The translations under genes were made by a program, and so were the position numbers. From the NCBI RefSeq assembly GCF_000003815.2, contig NW_023365764.1, forward strand, positions 133,061 to 197,060: a DNA stretch of 64,000 bases. Direction: 5' to 3'. Shown one piece after another: positions 14,301 through 29,700 of this stretch (position 1 is its first letter; each line of letters opens with the position of its first letter). The DNA is from Branchiostoma floridae. Taxonomy: Eukaryota; Chordata; Leptocardii; Amphioxiformes; Branchiostomatidae. A model generated the notes under the pieces. That model did no database searches and had not been told where the DNA came from. It saw only the letters and a program-made list of their open reading frames with translations.

Positions 14301-17300
14301 CGAAATCCGCGCAGTAGTTAACACGCTCCACATCACCGACTTTTCTTGCGGCCTATGTAAAGGCAAGGTGGCAATGAAAAATGATAAGGTAATCACAAGT
14401 TTGATTGCTAAATTAGCATAGATTGGATAATCTAAACAATCTAAATAACCTTTCCTGAAGCCCAATGGCAAGTACAACTCAATACAGTACGATTCAGGTT
14501 GTTCGGTGTAATATAACCAGCTGCTGCCGCGCCGCGTGCCTGCGAAGCTGGTGTGTTACGCCGAACGGTGGTTATACCGGCTATATAGATACAGATGCAG
14601 ATACAGTCTCAACCCCAACCCGACAAAAATAGAAGAAACATGAATGTCATCAACAGAAATAGGGGGAAGGTTGCACGTAACAATGACTTACATCATAATA
14701 GTCATCGTCCCAAGGCACTGTTTCCTCCTGGATACGTTTGATCCTTTCCTTGTCAGCTTCCACCTTCACCCAGTCTCCAACCTCTACAACGTGGCTAACA
14801 TCTACTGGTTCACAGTCTTCTGGACTTACTTTTCCCAGACTCATGGGATTAATGCACATTCTAAATTCATGGAGATAAGATATTAATAAGATTTTAAAGA
14901 AGCCGTTTGTATAGCACCCGAATATTCGACCGGAAGCTAGAATGTTAATGATTCTACGGATACAGATACAAACACTTAAACAAAACACTTCTGCTCTGTG
15001 GCCTGGTATGGGCCATACCATTTAAAATCAGGAATTGTGCATATTCAACTCTTTTACCATTAGAGGCATACTTTATTCCAAATCGTTCAAAATAAGGTTT
15101 TCACCAAAATAAAAGGGTTCAAAAACTAATCAGTTATATGCTTATTTTAAACTGGCCCGTCAGATACCAAGGTACAAAATGTGTGTATATTATTACCTAA
15201 GGCCATTTGGATAGTACACGACAGCATCACCGTCAATGTCAATGTGATGAATGACACCGACTTTGTTCAGCATCTGTGTTGTTAAGTAATGACAATGATT
15301 GGGTCAGTTGCAGGAAGAAAAAAAGCAGTTTTCATTGAAAACAAATAATGCATCCTATGTCGAATAAAATCATTCGAAGAAAACCATTTTGTTGTATCCT
15401 TCAGTATTCACATGCATCAACGTAAGATATCAATGACAATGGCATCAGCTACACGGAATGTAAATCAACATGTAGATATGAAAGACTTACTTCCAGCATC
15501 TTGTCTTTAAATCCACCGTGGCCTGATTGATTGGCCTTAAATGTCAGAGGATCAACATTCACTTTAATGTTATCCCCTTTTTGGAATAGGTGACTGGCTT
15601 GACCGTCAGCTGAAAGATAAGACTTGAATGTTAGCTTATTAGTCTAAGCCGTTGCGTTTAACAATATGGTCTCTTGTGTTGTGATGACACAATTGCTTAG
15701 TCTCCGAGCTGATCTACCGTTGGCAGGCGGTTAGTCATGGGCCGAAGCAATCTCCATTTGCCACCGGGTCTCCAATACAAGAAATAAATGCCCGTTTGGG
15801 GACTACACTCCAGAATTATTTATGTTTTTTTGTCTGTTTGTTGTTAAACGCCCAAAACATTTAAAGACAAATATAGTTGAACCTGAGCCAATATATATCA
15901 CTATTATTTGAGACTGGTATTGAAATCATTCATAAGTGACCAAAATATGCTTTTGAATGATATGAAGCTACCTGCTAAAGATAAAGGAACGGCGGGGATA
16001 TAAAATATACGTGATCGATTAAACTAAGTTTCCAAACTATTTGTACTTTCTGTAGTTCTAGTACTTTGCCTTTGCATGAAAATAACACACTTAAAAAATA
16101 TTGCGGACAACAAACATTACCTCGTGCAGATATGGTGAGAGCATTTGGGTTGAACCACCATCGTTTTCCGAGGATATCAACCTGGATGCTGCCACTGTGA
16201 ATTTTCAATACACGACCTGTCTTCCCAAGGCACTGCAGGAAATAAATTTATTAATAGGTTCTTATATCTGCATGCTAATCTGCGAGCGGAGATAGTACAA
16301 ACCTACGGCATAGCTGAACTAACTCAATCTACTAAAATTTTCGTATTGCTTTATATGAAACCTAAATAGGAAATAAAGGAAATACATTAAAATGGTAGGA
16401 TGATAGTTATCTGTGAAAAAAGGATTCTTGATGACAAATGTGTTGTTAAACATTTTTGTCTACTCCACCCAACTGTGTTCCCTGGGATCACCAATAACCA
16501 TAAACCATGGCCAATATGGATCCCTTGCTATCCCCAAATACTCTGTTTTTAAAAGCAGCGGATGAAGTTAAACTAGCGCTATAAGCACGTATCTTCTTGG
16601 CACTGAAATATATCAATTTGTTGAGATATTTGTGGAGTTGATTTTGAGATAACGATACCCTTGGAAGTCCGCATGATAATCAGTTCCTCTAGATCTGATG
16701 CACGTATAATATATTACTGTAAGAAACTGAAATTACAACTGTGTGATATCAACGGTATCTCCATGGATTTCATGCTAATTTTCATTTCTGATAGTTCCTC
16801 GTTTAGACCTGCTAGGATGGAATGAGTTGTAATATTACAGTCAGTTGGTTTCATAGCTGAAAATGTGATGCGATGATTAAAATGTTTATACTTTACTTTT
16901 CATGAACCAAGAGAAGCAAAACGCAGTTATTTACCATATAAAGACCAGTTTTTCCCTCTTTAATAGTTTATGGGAAAATGGTATGCCGAAACCAATAATA
17001 AACAAAAACATTTTCAGAACATTGACGACCTTGAATGCATGCATTCAACTGTTGTGCGTCCGTAAAGTTGACGAGGACCGCTTTTGTCATCGGTGTCATC
17101 CATCCTCCAGTTCAGGTAGTCACATGAGTTCACAGGAAGCTGTACAGCCCTATCTTCGCTCTGAAGTGTCTGTTGCAGTGCGGACAGGGAAGTAGAGAGA
17201 TGCTCGATGGAGGGTTGGCTGCCCGTTCCTTCCTGGCCTGCCTCTTCTGCTGGGCAGTGGCTCTGCGTGTTCCCTCGTAGGCAACAGCACCTTCATCGAC

Positions 17301-20300
17301 TGCTTGACATACCTGCACTGGTCAGTACTTCTGTGTCTGGAATTTTGTCTTGCCATTTGATGTTGAGAATCTTCCTAAGACGGGTGGTGTGGAAGTGGTT
17401 GAGTCTTTTGGCATGGCGTCGGTAGACTGTCCATGTTTCACATGCATACAAAAGTGTCGAAAGTACAATTGCTTTGTACACCTGCAGTTTTGTCTCCAGT
17501 CAAATTCCTCGCCTGTTCCAGACATTATCATGAAGTCTGCTAAAGGTAGCACTCGCTTTTGCAATCCTGGAATCCACTTCATCATCAATGTTAGCATTCT
17601 GGTTAAGCTTAAGGGTGCTGCCAAGGTAAGTGAATCTGCTAACCACATTTAGTTTTTTGTTGTTTACTGTGATGGTTGGCTCCACATAGGGTTTCATTGG
17701 AGCTGGTAGATGGAGCACTTCAATTTTCTTGGTGCTGATTGTCAAGCCAAAGTTGTTACATCCATTTGAGAAGTTGTCAACACTGCACTACAAGTCTACA
17801 TGTTGGGTTCTGAACCGGCATTTAGTGCACAATCGTCGGCTAACAAAAGTTCCTGACAATATCTGTCTGCACTTTGGTTTTGGCTTGTAGTCTTCTAAGG
17901 TTGAACACTGAATGCATCCGTTAACATCGCAGTAAACATGATACTGCACAACTTGGGTGCTAGTACGCAACCCTGCTTTACACCGTTTGTAACCGGGAAT
18001 GGATCAGACAGTGCGTCACTGTCCCGCACATGGGCCTGCATGCCGTCATGGAACTGTCGCACAAGGTTGATGAACTTCAGGGGCATCCGTATGTGGCCAG
18101 TATCTTCCAGAGACCTTCCCTGCTCACTGAATCGAATGCTTTTGTCAGGTCAACATATGTGGAGAACAAGTCAGAGTTCTGCTCCTGGCATTTTTCTTGC
18201 AGCTGTCTTGCAGCAAAGATTATGTCAATGGTTCATCTGTCTTTTTGAAATCCACATTGACTCTCTGGAAGTAGTCCTTGATCAAGATGTACTATTAGGC
18301 GATTGAGGAGGATCCTAGCAAGTATCTTCCCTGCGACAGAGAGTAGGGATATGCCTCTATGGTTGTCACAGACTTGTCGATTGCCTTTGCGTTTATACAG
18401 ATGGATGATTGTTGCATCTTTGAAATCCTGAGGTATTATCACAACCTATCCTTGTGGTTTCTGCATGTTGATCCCAATGTCTCCAGAGCAGCACTCTGGA
18501 TGACATCTCTGAGGTTTTTCCAGCCAGCTTCTATGTCCTGTTCATCCAGTGAGACAGCCTCTAGCTTGTCTCTCAGCTTTTCTACAAGCAATTGTTTTGT
18601 TTAGGCATCTTTTAGCTTACTGGCATTTAGTTTTCTTGGCGATTTCATCCCCTGTGGACGCCTCTTGGGTTTGATACGAATGTTCAGTTTGGTAATTATG
18701 AGACGGTGATCAATCCAACATTCAGCACCACACATAGATTTGGTGATCCGAACATCTTGTCTGTCTCTCTTCCTAACAATGGCATAATCAATCTAATGCC
18801 AATGTTTAGATCTCGGATGCATCCATGATGTTTTATTTCTGGTTGGAAGTTGAAAGGTGGTGTTTGTTATAGTCAGTCCTTATTCAGCACATGTCTGGAG
18901 GAGTAAGAGACCGTTGCTATTACACTGGCCTATTCCATGTTTACCGATGACACCCTCCCATGAGGTGCTGTCAATACCCACTCGAGCGTTAAAGTCACCA
19001 AGTATGAAAAGTTTATCCGCTTTTGGGACAGCAGTGATTACAGAATGGAGTGTCTCATAGAACTCATCTTTCACCTCATCTGGATTAGTCATGGCTGGAG
19101 CATACGCACTAACAATGGTAAGGACCTTCTTTCCAGATATCAGGGGAAGTTTCATTGTCATTAGTCTATCATTAAACACCTTTTGGAAGCCCTGCCAGCT
19201 TTCCTACTAGTGACGTCTTCACAGCAAAGCCAACTCAATGCAATGAGGGCTGTTCTTCTTTTGGGTCGGGAGTTTTCATTGTCCTGTAGGGTACGCACAT
19301 TCCATGCACCAAGAATAAGCGGAGTAGTCCTAGTTTTCTTCTTTGTTGTGCTTCGACTGCTAGGATGGGGTTCCCTCCAGCCACGGTCTGTTGGTCTGGT
19401 AAAATGGAGCAGGCAATTTTTAGAGCACCTTTTCTAGCCCCTTCCCCAGGCTACGGGGGTGAGCAGTGCTGTCCTTAAGAGGGCTGCTCAGTCGTCCAGA
19501 CGACTGCCGAATTCCACATCTGCTCCTACTCTGTGAAAAGCGACCATATAGCCTGGACCGCCCGTGTGCAGGTTTGCTGCTGCGGCTTCCAGTGCACCCA
19601 CACCTGCCGCTCCGAGCTCACCCATCGCCACGGGAACTTTAAGTAATCAGTAGACAATAGACAACATAGATGACAAAAGCGACTTGCGCAAAAAGAACTT
19701 GGTTTATAGTGTGGAGGAGTTGCGCATGTCGTCGACCACACTGACACTCTATCGTCCGAAAACCGCCTTGGTCCAGTGGTAAGACAGTGTCAAGACTGCT
19801 GGAGTCCTCACTCCACTCCAGCAACGAAAAATGATTGTTTGGATTTCAGAGATGAAAATGCGCATGCGGCTTATTGTGATATGTATTTTGATACTAGTAT
19901 ATTTGCAGTGTCCTGCAAGGCTGAAAATGAAGAAAATTTTAATTGCGCGTTGCTTCGATGGTCATATTGAAATCAACTAAGATGAAAAAGTGTACCACAA
20001 ATTCATAGCAACTGTATATCATGTTTGAGATAATTGATTATTGCCTACCTTGCTCAATTAGACTTGTCCCGTCTTTGTCTATCCAATGTTATTCTCAATA
20101 CGAAATCAGTTCATGCAAAGTGTAACTTTATTAGAAAAAAAATGGCAAAAATGACCATTTTGCTGTGTTATTAGAAGGTGTCGGAGCAGCGAACTATTAA
20201 CTACATAAAGCAGACAATGGTTAGCTTAAAAATTCTACACGTATATGTGATATTCATTAGACAATGTGGCTGAATGAGCGTTTCATTCTCATATTAGGAA

Positions 20301-22615
20301 CAGCAAATAATTGAACATACGGATTGCATCTCGTTGTCATAACCTCCATGCCCCGCCTGCATTTCCTTTAGCTTCTTCTCTTCCGATATCACTTTTACAA
20401 GGTCTCCTTTCTTGATTGAGGTTCCACTCGTCTTTTCCGCTTTCGCTTTCTTAGTGAGACACCCAGGAACAATACTCCAACTACAAAGGGGCATCAACAA
20501 TTCTTGTAACTATGATTTGTCAATACGCTTATGTTGCTATGTTGTTTTATGTTGGATTAACGTTACATATATACATGAAAAGTACACACATAAAATTTCT
20601 TTCAAAGAATTTTGAAACAGTAGTGGTACGGTGTCAGACGATTGAAATAATTCATCAAACAAGCCTATCTACCTGCATGTACTTAAATCAAGTGTCATTA
20701 AATACTTTATGGTACTGTTATTAGCGGATGGAATGTACTTTAGAAACATACAATTGTAAATCAATTAGTGTTCTCTCGACATATCTATTTGTCTTTCTGA
20801 TGTTTTGTGTTTATAGTGTCTTTTCTTCAATACACGGAAATTGGTGGGTAAGATATTTCAGAGAATGCAGAAGGACATTATTTTCTTCCATTTGATTGAA
20901 ATATTCTTGACCTTAAGTTTTCAAAGGACAAATTGTTCTGCTGGGCATTGAAAGGAAACTACTTATAAACAGGGAGTGTTCATTTGGTGACGATAAAAAG
21001 GACAAACGTTAGTGTTTGTCATTGGTATAAAGTCGCATGATAGAAAATAATCATGAAAATGGCAGAAATTCAACAATACCATGCTCCATTCTGGAAGTTG
21101 ACATGCACATTCTTCCCATCAAAGCAAGCTACCGTTCCAGGAACTCCAATGACCTGTTGAAAAAGATGTTGAAAGCCTAATCAAACATACGTCCGTCCGT
21201 AGGACGAAGTTCTCTGTTTTATAATCATCTGATGTAATTATGTTGTGTGTGGTATTTGATACCCTATTTAAGTGATGATGATGATGTTCGTCCATTGGAA
21301 ACATTTACATTTACCCCAATATGTATAGTGCCAGGGTGCCGGTGAAGCATGGTTAAAAAAGAACTAATGTTCTTTATTCTGTCGTATTCAATACAATATG
21401 TAATATGCAATTTACATAAAATTTACGTATATTCAACTAATAATACAACCGAAATCATTTCCAAATACATGAAGCAATGTCATGGTAGATTGTGATATTT
21501 AGACCAGAGCTGTATTACAAATGAACATTATCCTACCAATAAATGTATAATTTAGTATAATTCTTAAAAAAATGAGGAACGCCCATGCTTAGATACAGAG
21601 ACTATGGTAACCTCAAAATCCAAGACCTTTCCATCATCGAAATACTGGTAAAATACATCAATGGATAGACCAAGGAGCTTTGGTCAAAGCTCCTTGGACA
21701 GACGCAAATGGAGATAAGTACATCTAGTACATACTGGTTTGCAGTTGTATAGATTTGCCTTAGAGATAGTGTGGGACTTCGAATGCAAGGCACAGGCGGA
21801 AGGAAAGAACAGCTATAGTAGACAATACTGTCAAATGTTCAGCTGTGTAAATGTATTCTAAGAATCTGCACGTGTCAGCCAAGAGAGTCGATGTCCAGCC
21901 AAAACTTAAAACAGAGTACTTAACCAGTAGACTGACAACCAAGACGAAAAGAGCCAAAGAATAAAACAAAATAACCATGCCTTAATCATGGCGTCGTCCC
22001 ATCCACCGTTACCCTCCTCCTGCAGAATGCGGAATGTCTCCAGATCAATATCCACCTGCACTTCATCTCCCTTTGCCAGATCATGCTCGTGCGCCTCTCC
22101 ATTTGCTGTAAATTCATTACAATATGTTTATCGATACTTGTAACCTACATGTAAACATGTGCTTGACAAGGAAAGTTGTACCTTCATGTTTTTACCTGCC
22201 AGAACTGACTCATTGTGCAATGTAACAATTACTCAAGCAACGGTCAGTAGCTTCCGGTGTATCTTATTACCTGTATGCCTAACGTTCATCTAAGTTTTTC
22301 TAATAGGGGAGGGAGTGGTAAATACAATTTCCTATTCAATACATGGCAAAGCCATACAAAAGAATAAATTTAAAACACATTTACCTACATTTCAAACCTC
22401 ATCAAATCTTGCAAGTCCCCCCACTGCAAAGATGAATTTGTCAGGTTTGTTTTGGTTAAAAAGCTGGAGTTCAACTCCATTTTTACGAGCTACATCCAGA
22501 AGTTTATCATCACACCAGGAGTTCACCCCCTGTCCTGCTAGACCAGTGTAATGTACAAAATATGGAGGTCAATTACAGGTCAAAACATCCCAAAGGTCAC
22601 AAGTTTTGACAAGAT

Positions 22616-22646
<31 letters not shown>

Positions 22647-25600
22647 GCTTCAGTCCATCAACCCCTCCCAGAAACCTCAACCTTTATGATCAATAGATGC
22701 CCAGGAAAAAATCATTTAAAATATACGTATGGACGTTTTGTCAACAATGATATTTCTACTTACGCTACCAGGACCTAAACAAGACAAAAGTTTGTTATTT
22801 TTGGGACGAAGGGAAATTTTGGCACTATGGTCCTATATCATACGAAATGGAGCTTTACAATGCACAATATTTGGTGACGCTGTTAAGGTATGTAAAAGTT
22901 ACCCTTCTAAATTGCGGACAGTTCAGTTATGTCGAGAAAGCAACATTAGCAAGGTGGGGAGCACGCTCTTCTCCCCAACGCTAATAAGCATTAATTTCAG
23001 GATAGTATGCTTCTCTCGGCAGACTTTTGTGTTGAAACAAGGCTCTCTTTCTCAGAACACAAAATACTCGGGCCACTTGATAATGTAATTATTTTTGCCG
23101 CCGTAGAGAAGTAGCCTTTTATGTGTTTGCTCTTCTATTTTTCTTTCAGTGTTTTAGAATAAATTATAATGTTTTATTTTTTTTATTTTCCACAGGGAGT
23201 ACTTTTAAAATTGCACACCGTTTTGATGGTATTTCGAGAGGGAGTAACTTTGTAATAAATGTTCTGTTTTACCATAAGATCTTGAACATCCATTATTTAC
23301 TTTAAGTTGTTGCCTTACCAATTTACTTTCAATATACTCCAAGTTGTCGACCAGCTAAAACTATGTCTCTCTCAGTGCATGTTCTATGATACGCAATAGT
23401 ATACATACGTGGGTCGGTCAATCGCATAAGTTTTCCAAAGAAATCTTCCGCCCTAGCTTCAATCAGCTTTCCAAGTTTAGCTCCCACATCAGATTCACCA
23501 TCCGAATCAGAATCCATGTCAGAATCATCTTCTTCTTCTGCACACGTTTTACAGCGACCACAGTCATCACATCCTGCATGGCCATTTCCACAGCCACAGA
23601 TGCTGCAGTAAGGATGTGATTGAAAGCTCACTATACACAACTGTACAAATGGAGATTGATCTGCAATAGTATGCAACAGAAACTATGCAATTTTCTACAT
23701 GTAGGTACGACTTTAATTATTCAATAGCTGTTACAAACGCTCACTCACCTGCCAGGAGATCTGCCGGGTCTGTCACGTGCAGGACACTGTTTTCCATAAT
23801 GTGTGCATTCCTTACAGACAACACACACCATGCAGCGTCCTTTGCTCCAGTCGTGCTTTTTAACTGCACAAATGGTAGCCGCTTTCCAGTCCACATGGTC
23901 TATTATGTACAGAGTGTAATGTGTATTGATACAATTTCTATAAAAGATGAAGAACGGGATGTTTTGGATGATTCCTCAAAAATGTATCGTGGTATTTCGA
24001 AATTAAACACACTGGTGTATGAAGAATTGATTTCAGACACTGTTCGGAAAGCAACAAATATATCATGATAATTGATACAGTTTCGGTCATAGATATAAAA
24101 GTAGTATGCAAAAAGTTATAGATAAGTGATTACAATGTATAGAATAGTTCTTACCAAGCCCTGGATTCCCCTTTCTTGTAAGCAGATCTGGGTTAAAGAT
24201 CAATGTTCTTCCCTGAACCTTAACTCTAATTTTACTCTTGCTGATGACTGCATGTACACGTCCTATTGCTCCACATGTCTGAAAAATGAAGATTTGACAA
24301 GTCTGTTGTTGGTATCCCAATTGCCATTGTACCAATTGACCAATATTCTACCTCCGGTGGTCGCCTACTGACGGAGTAGTGTAGCTGGTCATGTTATGCC
24401 GTTCACAGCCCGTATGAACGAGGTGATACACGTTTATTTTACACCGTAGCAGTTTATATAAATGAAAACAGAATAACTTCTTAAGTAAAAAAAATTCCCC
24501 ATCTAGTTCCTTCTTATCATACTTTATGTGCTCGTGGATGGTTGAGCAGAGAATCATGTATATTTAATATTTACCTTTGACATGACTGAAACATAGTCAC
24601 CATGCTGCAGAGTCTGAAGAGACTTAACCCGTGATTTGTCTGACTCAATAGCAACCAAGTCACCAACATGGAATGTGTCCTCCGTCGGTGCCACTTTTGA
24701 GACTGCCAAAGAATTGATACGATATCTGCGTAGGAAATCAGATGAAAGTTGTATTGTTCAGGTCTTGTACTATGACGTCTAATTTATTGTAAGTTGTCTC
24801 TGAAATAAAGCTTAATAGTGAATCCGTCATGTATCTTAGTTCGTAGAAGTGCAGAGACGATGGTGTTTCATTTCTATATGATGCAAATTCAAAAGCTTAT
24901 TTGATTTGATTGTCTTTGATTGGCATTGTAAGACAATACAATATTTGTGGGTCCCAAGCAGCAGATGCTGGTGTTGTAACCAACATACAAAGTCATAGAC
25001 ATACAAACATCAATACACAAGATTCTCCATAAATGCTAGAATAAACATTAGATCTATATGTAAAAACAATCCAAAATCCAGCAGTCCTTTATTTATTCGA
25101 TAGTCTCTGCTTGAACAGGCTCAGACAGGGGGCGTGTTTAATCAAATGACTGGGGGAGATCGTTCAAAAGTTAGGACGCGTAAGGGATACAACGTGATTT
25201 GTTTGGCTCTAGCGAGGTAAGTGGAGGTCAGTAGAGTTGCGGAGCTGTAAACGTGTGACTTTTTCTTGTCCTCGTGTAATGCTTAGGCTTTAACGAAAAC
25301 GTAATAGCTATTAAGATTTAAAAAGATTAGATTCAAATGCTCTTAACTTAGAATTGCAAATTGAGACGTCTAATATTTACCCTCTGGGACTAAACCGTAC
25401 ATGAACATCGCCTGAACTGTCAATGAACTTCACAGACCCGATCAAGTCGGTGTGCTAAAGGACAGAAAAAACATACATTGAAGATTTTAGTGATTATCAT
25501 ACACAAATGAAATGACATATTTGTGGATACAAGGTTGCATGGAAAATAGTCTTCGTTACATCACGAGTCAACTAACAACATTTCTACCGGCCCCCGATAT

Positions 25601-26716
25601 TCTTCATCCCTAAAGTTTTGAAGTTACGAAGAGGACTGGTCTAAAACTTGGTTAATGGCTCTTTTTTGGAACAAACTTGGACTTTTTCCATCTATTAAAC
25701 TAGTCTTCGTATATCAAACGAATTTACCTACGTAAGCTTAAGCCTCATGACCATACGTAACATATTAACAGCATATGTATTGTCTGATTTCAACTTTCGT
25801 ATGGCATTGCAGACAATACTACGCCTGTCTATAACTTGTCTATAACTAATATTTTTGGTGAAAAGAAAGTAGTCATTACCTTTGACATGCTATCGACGAA
25901 TCCACCATGCCCATGTTGTAAGCTTTTGAGCTTGTCCAAGGGTACAGATATCTTAACCAAGTCTCCTCTTGCAAAGTCTGGGTTTTGGACATTTGCCCCA
26001 TCAAAAGCTTCCGTCACCTCTGAAAGAATATGTGTAATAAGACAAGATGTTATATCAATTAAGATGTCATTAAACATTTGCACATTTAATCCTACAACGA
26101 CCGTTTTCGTTTGTGTCCGCACCTGGGGCCTACAGATGTCAATGATCACTTTATCTATTTATGTATGAATCAAAAAAGTAGTCCTTTCAGTTATGACAAA
26201 GAAAAGATCCCGTTATGATCCATATCCATATTCTTTGATTAGTGCCTCTCGCGCAGATCCTTTCCTTGGAATTTATTTAGGATGGGGGTTGGCCGGGGGT
26301 TAGGGTCATGGCATAATTCTTGCAAAATATATCCGCTGCTCAATGCCAAGTCAATGTTCAGATGGCAAATATGTTTCATTTTTCATGCAGACAACTAGTC
26401 AAGATATTGACCTGTTTCTGAAGCAGACGTCCCCTTTGGAAAATTGAAATTGTTGAAAACATGGTCATTCGACACCACCCTAAAACTAATAGTTAAAGTT
26501 CTTACCCATTGAAGTGGCCTTTCTGACAAGAAGAGGATTCAGTGGATATTCACCATTCTTGATAAACACTCGAACAATGTTCTGCTGAAGGTATGAAACC
26601 CTAACATGTCCGACCTTTCCTGCAACCTAGAGAGGAACAAAAACTATTTATGAGTACAAGAGAGGGTGTGTACGTGTCTCCCTCCCTCCCTCCCTCCCTA
26701 TCCTACCTCCCTCCCT

Positions 26717-26760
<44 letters not shown>

Positions 26761-29700
26761 ATGCTCAACACTTTAAGAACTTGTGGTCTGTTTAAATTAA
26801 TTAGAATCAACTAGTGGGCCCGCGTAGCGCAGCGGCAGTGTGTTCGGCTCGAAACCGAGAGGTCTCGGGTTCGAATCCGGCTGCCGTGCTACCGATCTTG
26901 TGCCCTTGGGAAAGGCACTTAACACGGCTTTCCTCACTTTACTCAGGTCAAAATGAGTACCTAGCTTCAGCTAGCTTCTTGATTACCTGGGTAATGATAA
27001 GTAGCATTGTTGGACCTGAGTACCTAGCTTCTTGGCCCACTCTTATTTCTTATTTCTTATTTATGTTAATGACCTCGCATGCGTATCAACCAAATTATTT
27101 GCCCTGTTATTCGCGGATGATACCAACTTATTCATGTCCCATTTAAATTGTGACAAATTAATGACAATTGTAAATGATGAATTGTATAAAGTTAATCAAT
27201 GGTTCAATACGAATAAATTGTCAATCAACGTAAAAAAAATTCATCATCTTTGCAGGAAGGAACAAGAGGTATGATAGAGAAAAAGCTAAAATCTATATAA
27301 ATGGCAAAGCTATCAAACAAGTAAGTCATACCCGCTTCATAGGTATAATAATTGACGAGAAACTTTCATGGAAGATCCAAATTAATAGTGTTTGCAATAA
27401 AATTTCGAAAAACATAGGCATTAGAAGAAAAGTAAAAACCTTGTTATCACGAAATATACTCATGACTCTTTATTACAGTTTGATTTATCCTTACTTAACC
27501 TACGGCAATATTATATGGGCTAGCACGTACACTACATCTATCAAACCTCCTTCAAAAGCGTTTTGTACGAATTGCGGGCAATGCCACTTCCACAGCACAC
27601 ACAGCATCTCTCTTTCATGATTTAAATGTTATGACGGTATTTGATATCAACAAATTTCAAGTTGCCATATTTGTACATAAAATTGTCCACAATAGTTCTT
27701 TCCTACCACAGCAATTCAGATGTCTTTTTAATTTCAATTCAAATTCAGATTTTCACCACTACTACACAAGACAGCAGAATCTTTTAAGACCATTTAAAAC
27801 AAAAGCTTGTCTAAAACAACACACAATAAATTTAGAGGCCCCACCATCTGGAATAATTTAAGTCAAGTCCAACAATGCTGCTTATCATTACCCATGTTCA
27901 AAAATCTTATTAAGATTGATTGCATCACATACCCAATCATAACTTTTACCTTATTTGTTTGATTTCCTTGTTTCCTTGTTTTTCATATTAGTTTTTGGTT
28001 GAATTTGGTAGTTGATAGCTAATGATTCTTAAAACTTAGAGATCCTACCTTTTTTCTGAAATTCCAACTTACTTGTATATGTTTTGTCCATTTTGTTTTG
28101 TATTTATTATTTCATTTGATCATTTGTAATATAACTGCTATTCCATTAGTATACTTCACATAATGATTTCAACTTATGTTATGTGCATTTTTCGTTCACT
28201 TTAATTTATTTATAATTATTATTTCTGCAACTTATTTCTGGGGGAGGCCCAAGAAAAGCCACACAGGCTTCCGCCCACCCCCTGCATGTTCTTCATCTCT
28301 GTATACACATTTGTTTTAAGCCATGTTATTATGTGCGAATAACGAAAGAAAGAAAGAAAGAAAGAAAGAAAGAAGCTAGGGCTGTCTCTTGGATAGGACG
28401 TTAAATGGAGGTCCAGCCTCTACCCATTATAAATGTGCTTGCTGTGTCTGGGGACAGCTACACCCCAGGCACGTTAAAGCACGTGAGATTGTGCGATGTG
28501 CGATGGGTGCAAACCCCGTCGTGTGTAAACATGTGCGAACATGTGCGATCACGTTGACCGATGATGATGATGAGAATCAACTTACATCATAGAAGACATC
28601 GTCCCAAGGCACTGTTTCCTCCTGGATACGTTTGATCCTTTCCTTGTCAGCTTCCACCTTCACCCAGTCTCCAACATCTACAACGTGGCTGACATCTACT
28701 GGTTCACAGTCTTCTGGACTTACTTTTCCCAGACTCATGGGATTCAAGCACCATCTGTTTAGATAGCAAACAACACGCATTTTATTCACTAGACCGTTTC
28801 TACCCAATATAAATGTGTATGCCGTGTTGGGAGCTAACAAGAATGCTGCCTGCAAAAAGGTGGGGTGTTGACATAGGATGTGAACAGAGCAAAATGTACC
28901 TTTATAGTGTATGTATATAACAAATTAATTAATGAAAAGCGTTTAAAAAATCCATAACTATTATTGACACCATCAAACAAATTAACATGACAAATTAAAT
29001 CTTTCAGGGAAGTTATCTAGAACGTGTTAATCGCTGACTAACTAGCCTTATATAAATAACCGAGTAATATCATTTGTATCATAGACTGACATTCTAGATC
29101 GTACGACTGCTAGTCAAGCTGTAAACACGGATCACCTCTGTAGTCAAAGTTACATGTATCGTTAATACTGTTGTATATTGTATACTATTGTATAACGTAT
29201 ATTGTAATGTTACCAGAGCTAGCCCTTGATAATAGCCTCAGGCTAGTTGGGTAGCCCTGGCTGTATTTCTCATGATTTTACAGCCGAATAAATCAAATCA
29301 AATCAAATCTAGAAAGATAGAAGTAAAGCGTATAAGATTGTGATTTAACATGGCTAAAACCTACTTTGTGCCATCCGGGTAGCAGACAATGGCATCACCA
29401 TCAACGTCGAAGTGGTGAACCATTCCGATTTTCCCCAACAACTACAGTAACGCAATCATATGATTAGTTATTCGCATGGAAAGTCGTCAAATATAAAGCA
29501 AAATATCAAATCTCTCCGTACACGATTGAATGTCCACAGGTATACAGCAATTTTGCTTACCTTTTGCATCTTGTCCTCGTATCCTCCATGGCCCACTTGA
29601 TCGGATTGAAATGTTTCATGATCTACAACCACTTTCACATTATCATTCTCCTTGATATGAAGAACGACGTTCTTGTGGCCTGCATCTCCTTCATACAGGC

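Noticed and set aside
14164-14421. Plus-strand 85-codon Cys-rich ORF
   Set aside because: It is the antisense shadow of exon 32, whose minus-strand reading fits cassette type, phase and splice sites.
16902-17195. 97-codon plus-strand ORF
   Set aside because: It overlaps the 3' end of the minus-strand LINE and shows no protein character of its own.
26814-26890. tRNA gene with A and B boxes
   Set aside because: It continues into the SINE body shared with two other copies, and the cloverleaf is not clean. It is the tRNA-derived head of a SINE.
28389-28592. 67-codon plus-strand ORF before exon 17
   Set aside because: It lies in the right part of the split SINE and runs into the antisense of exon 17.
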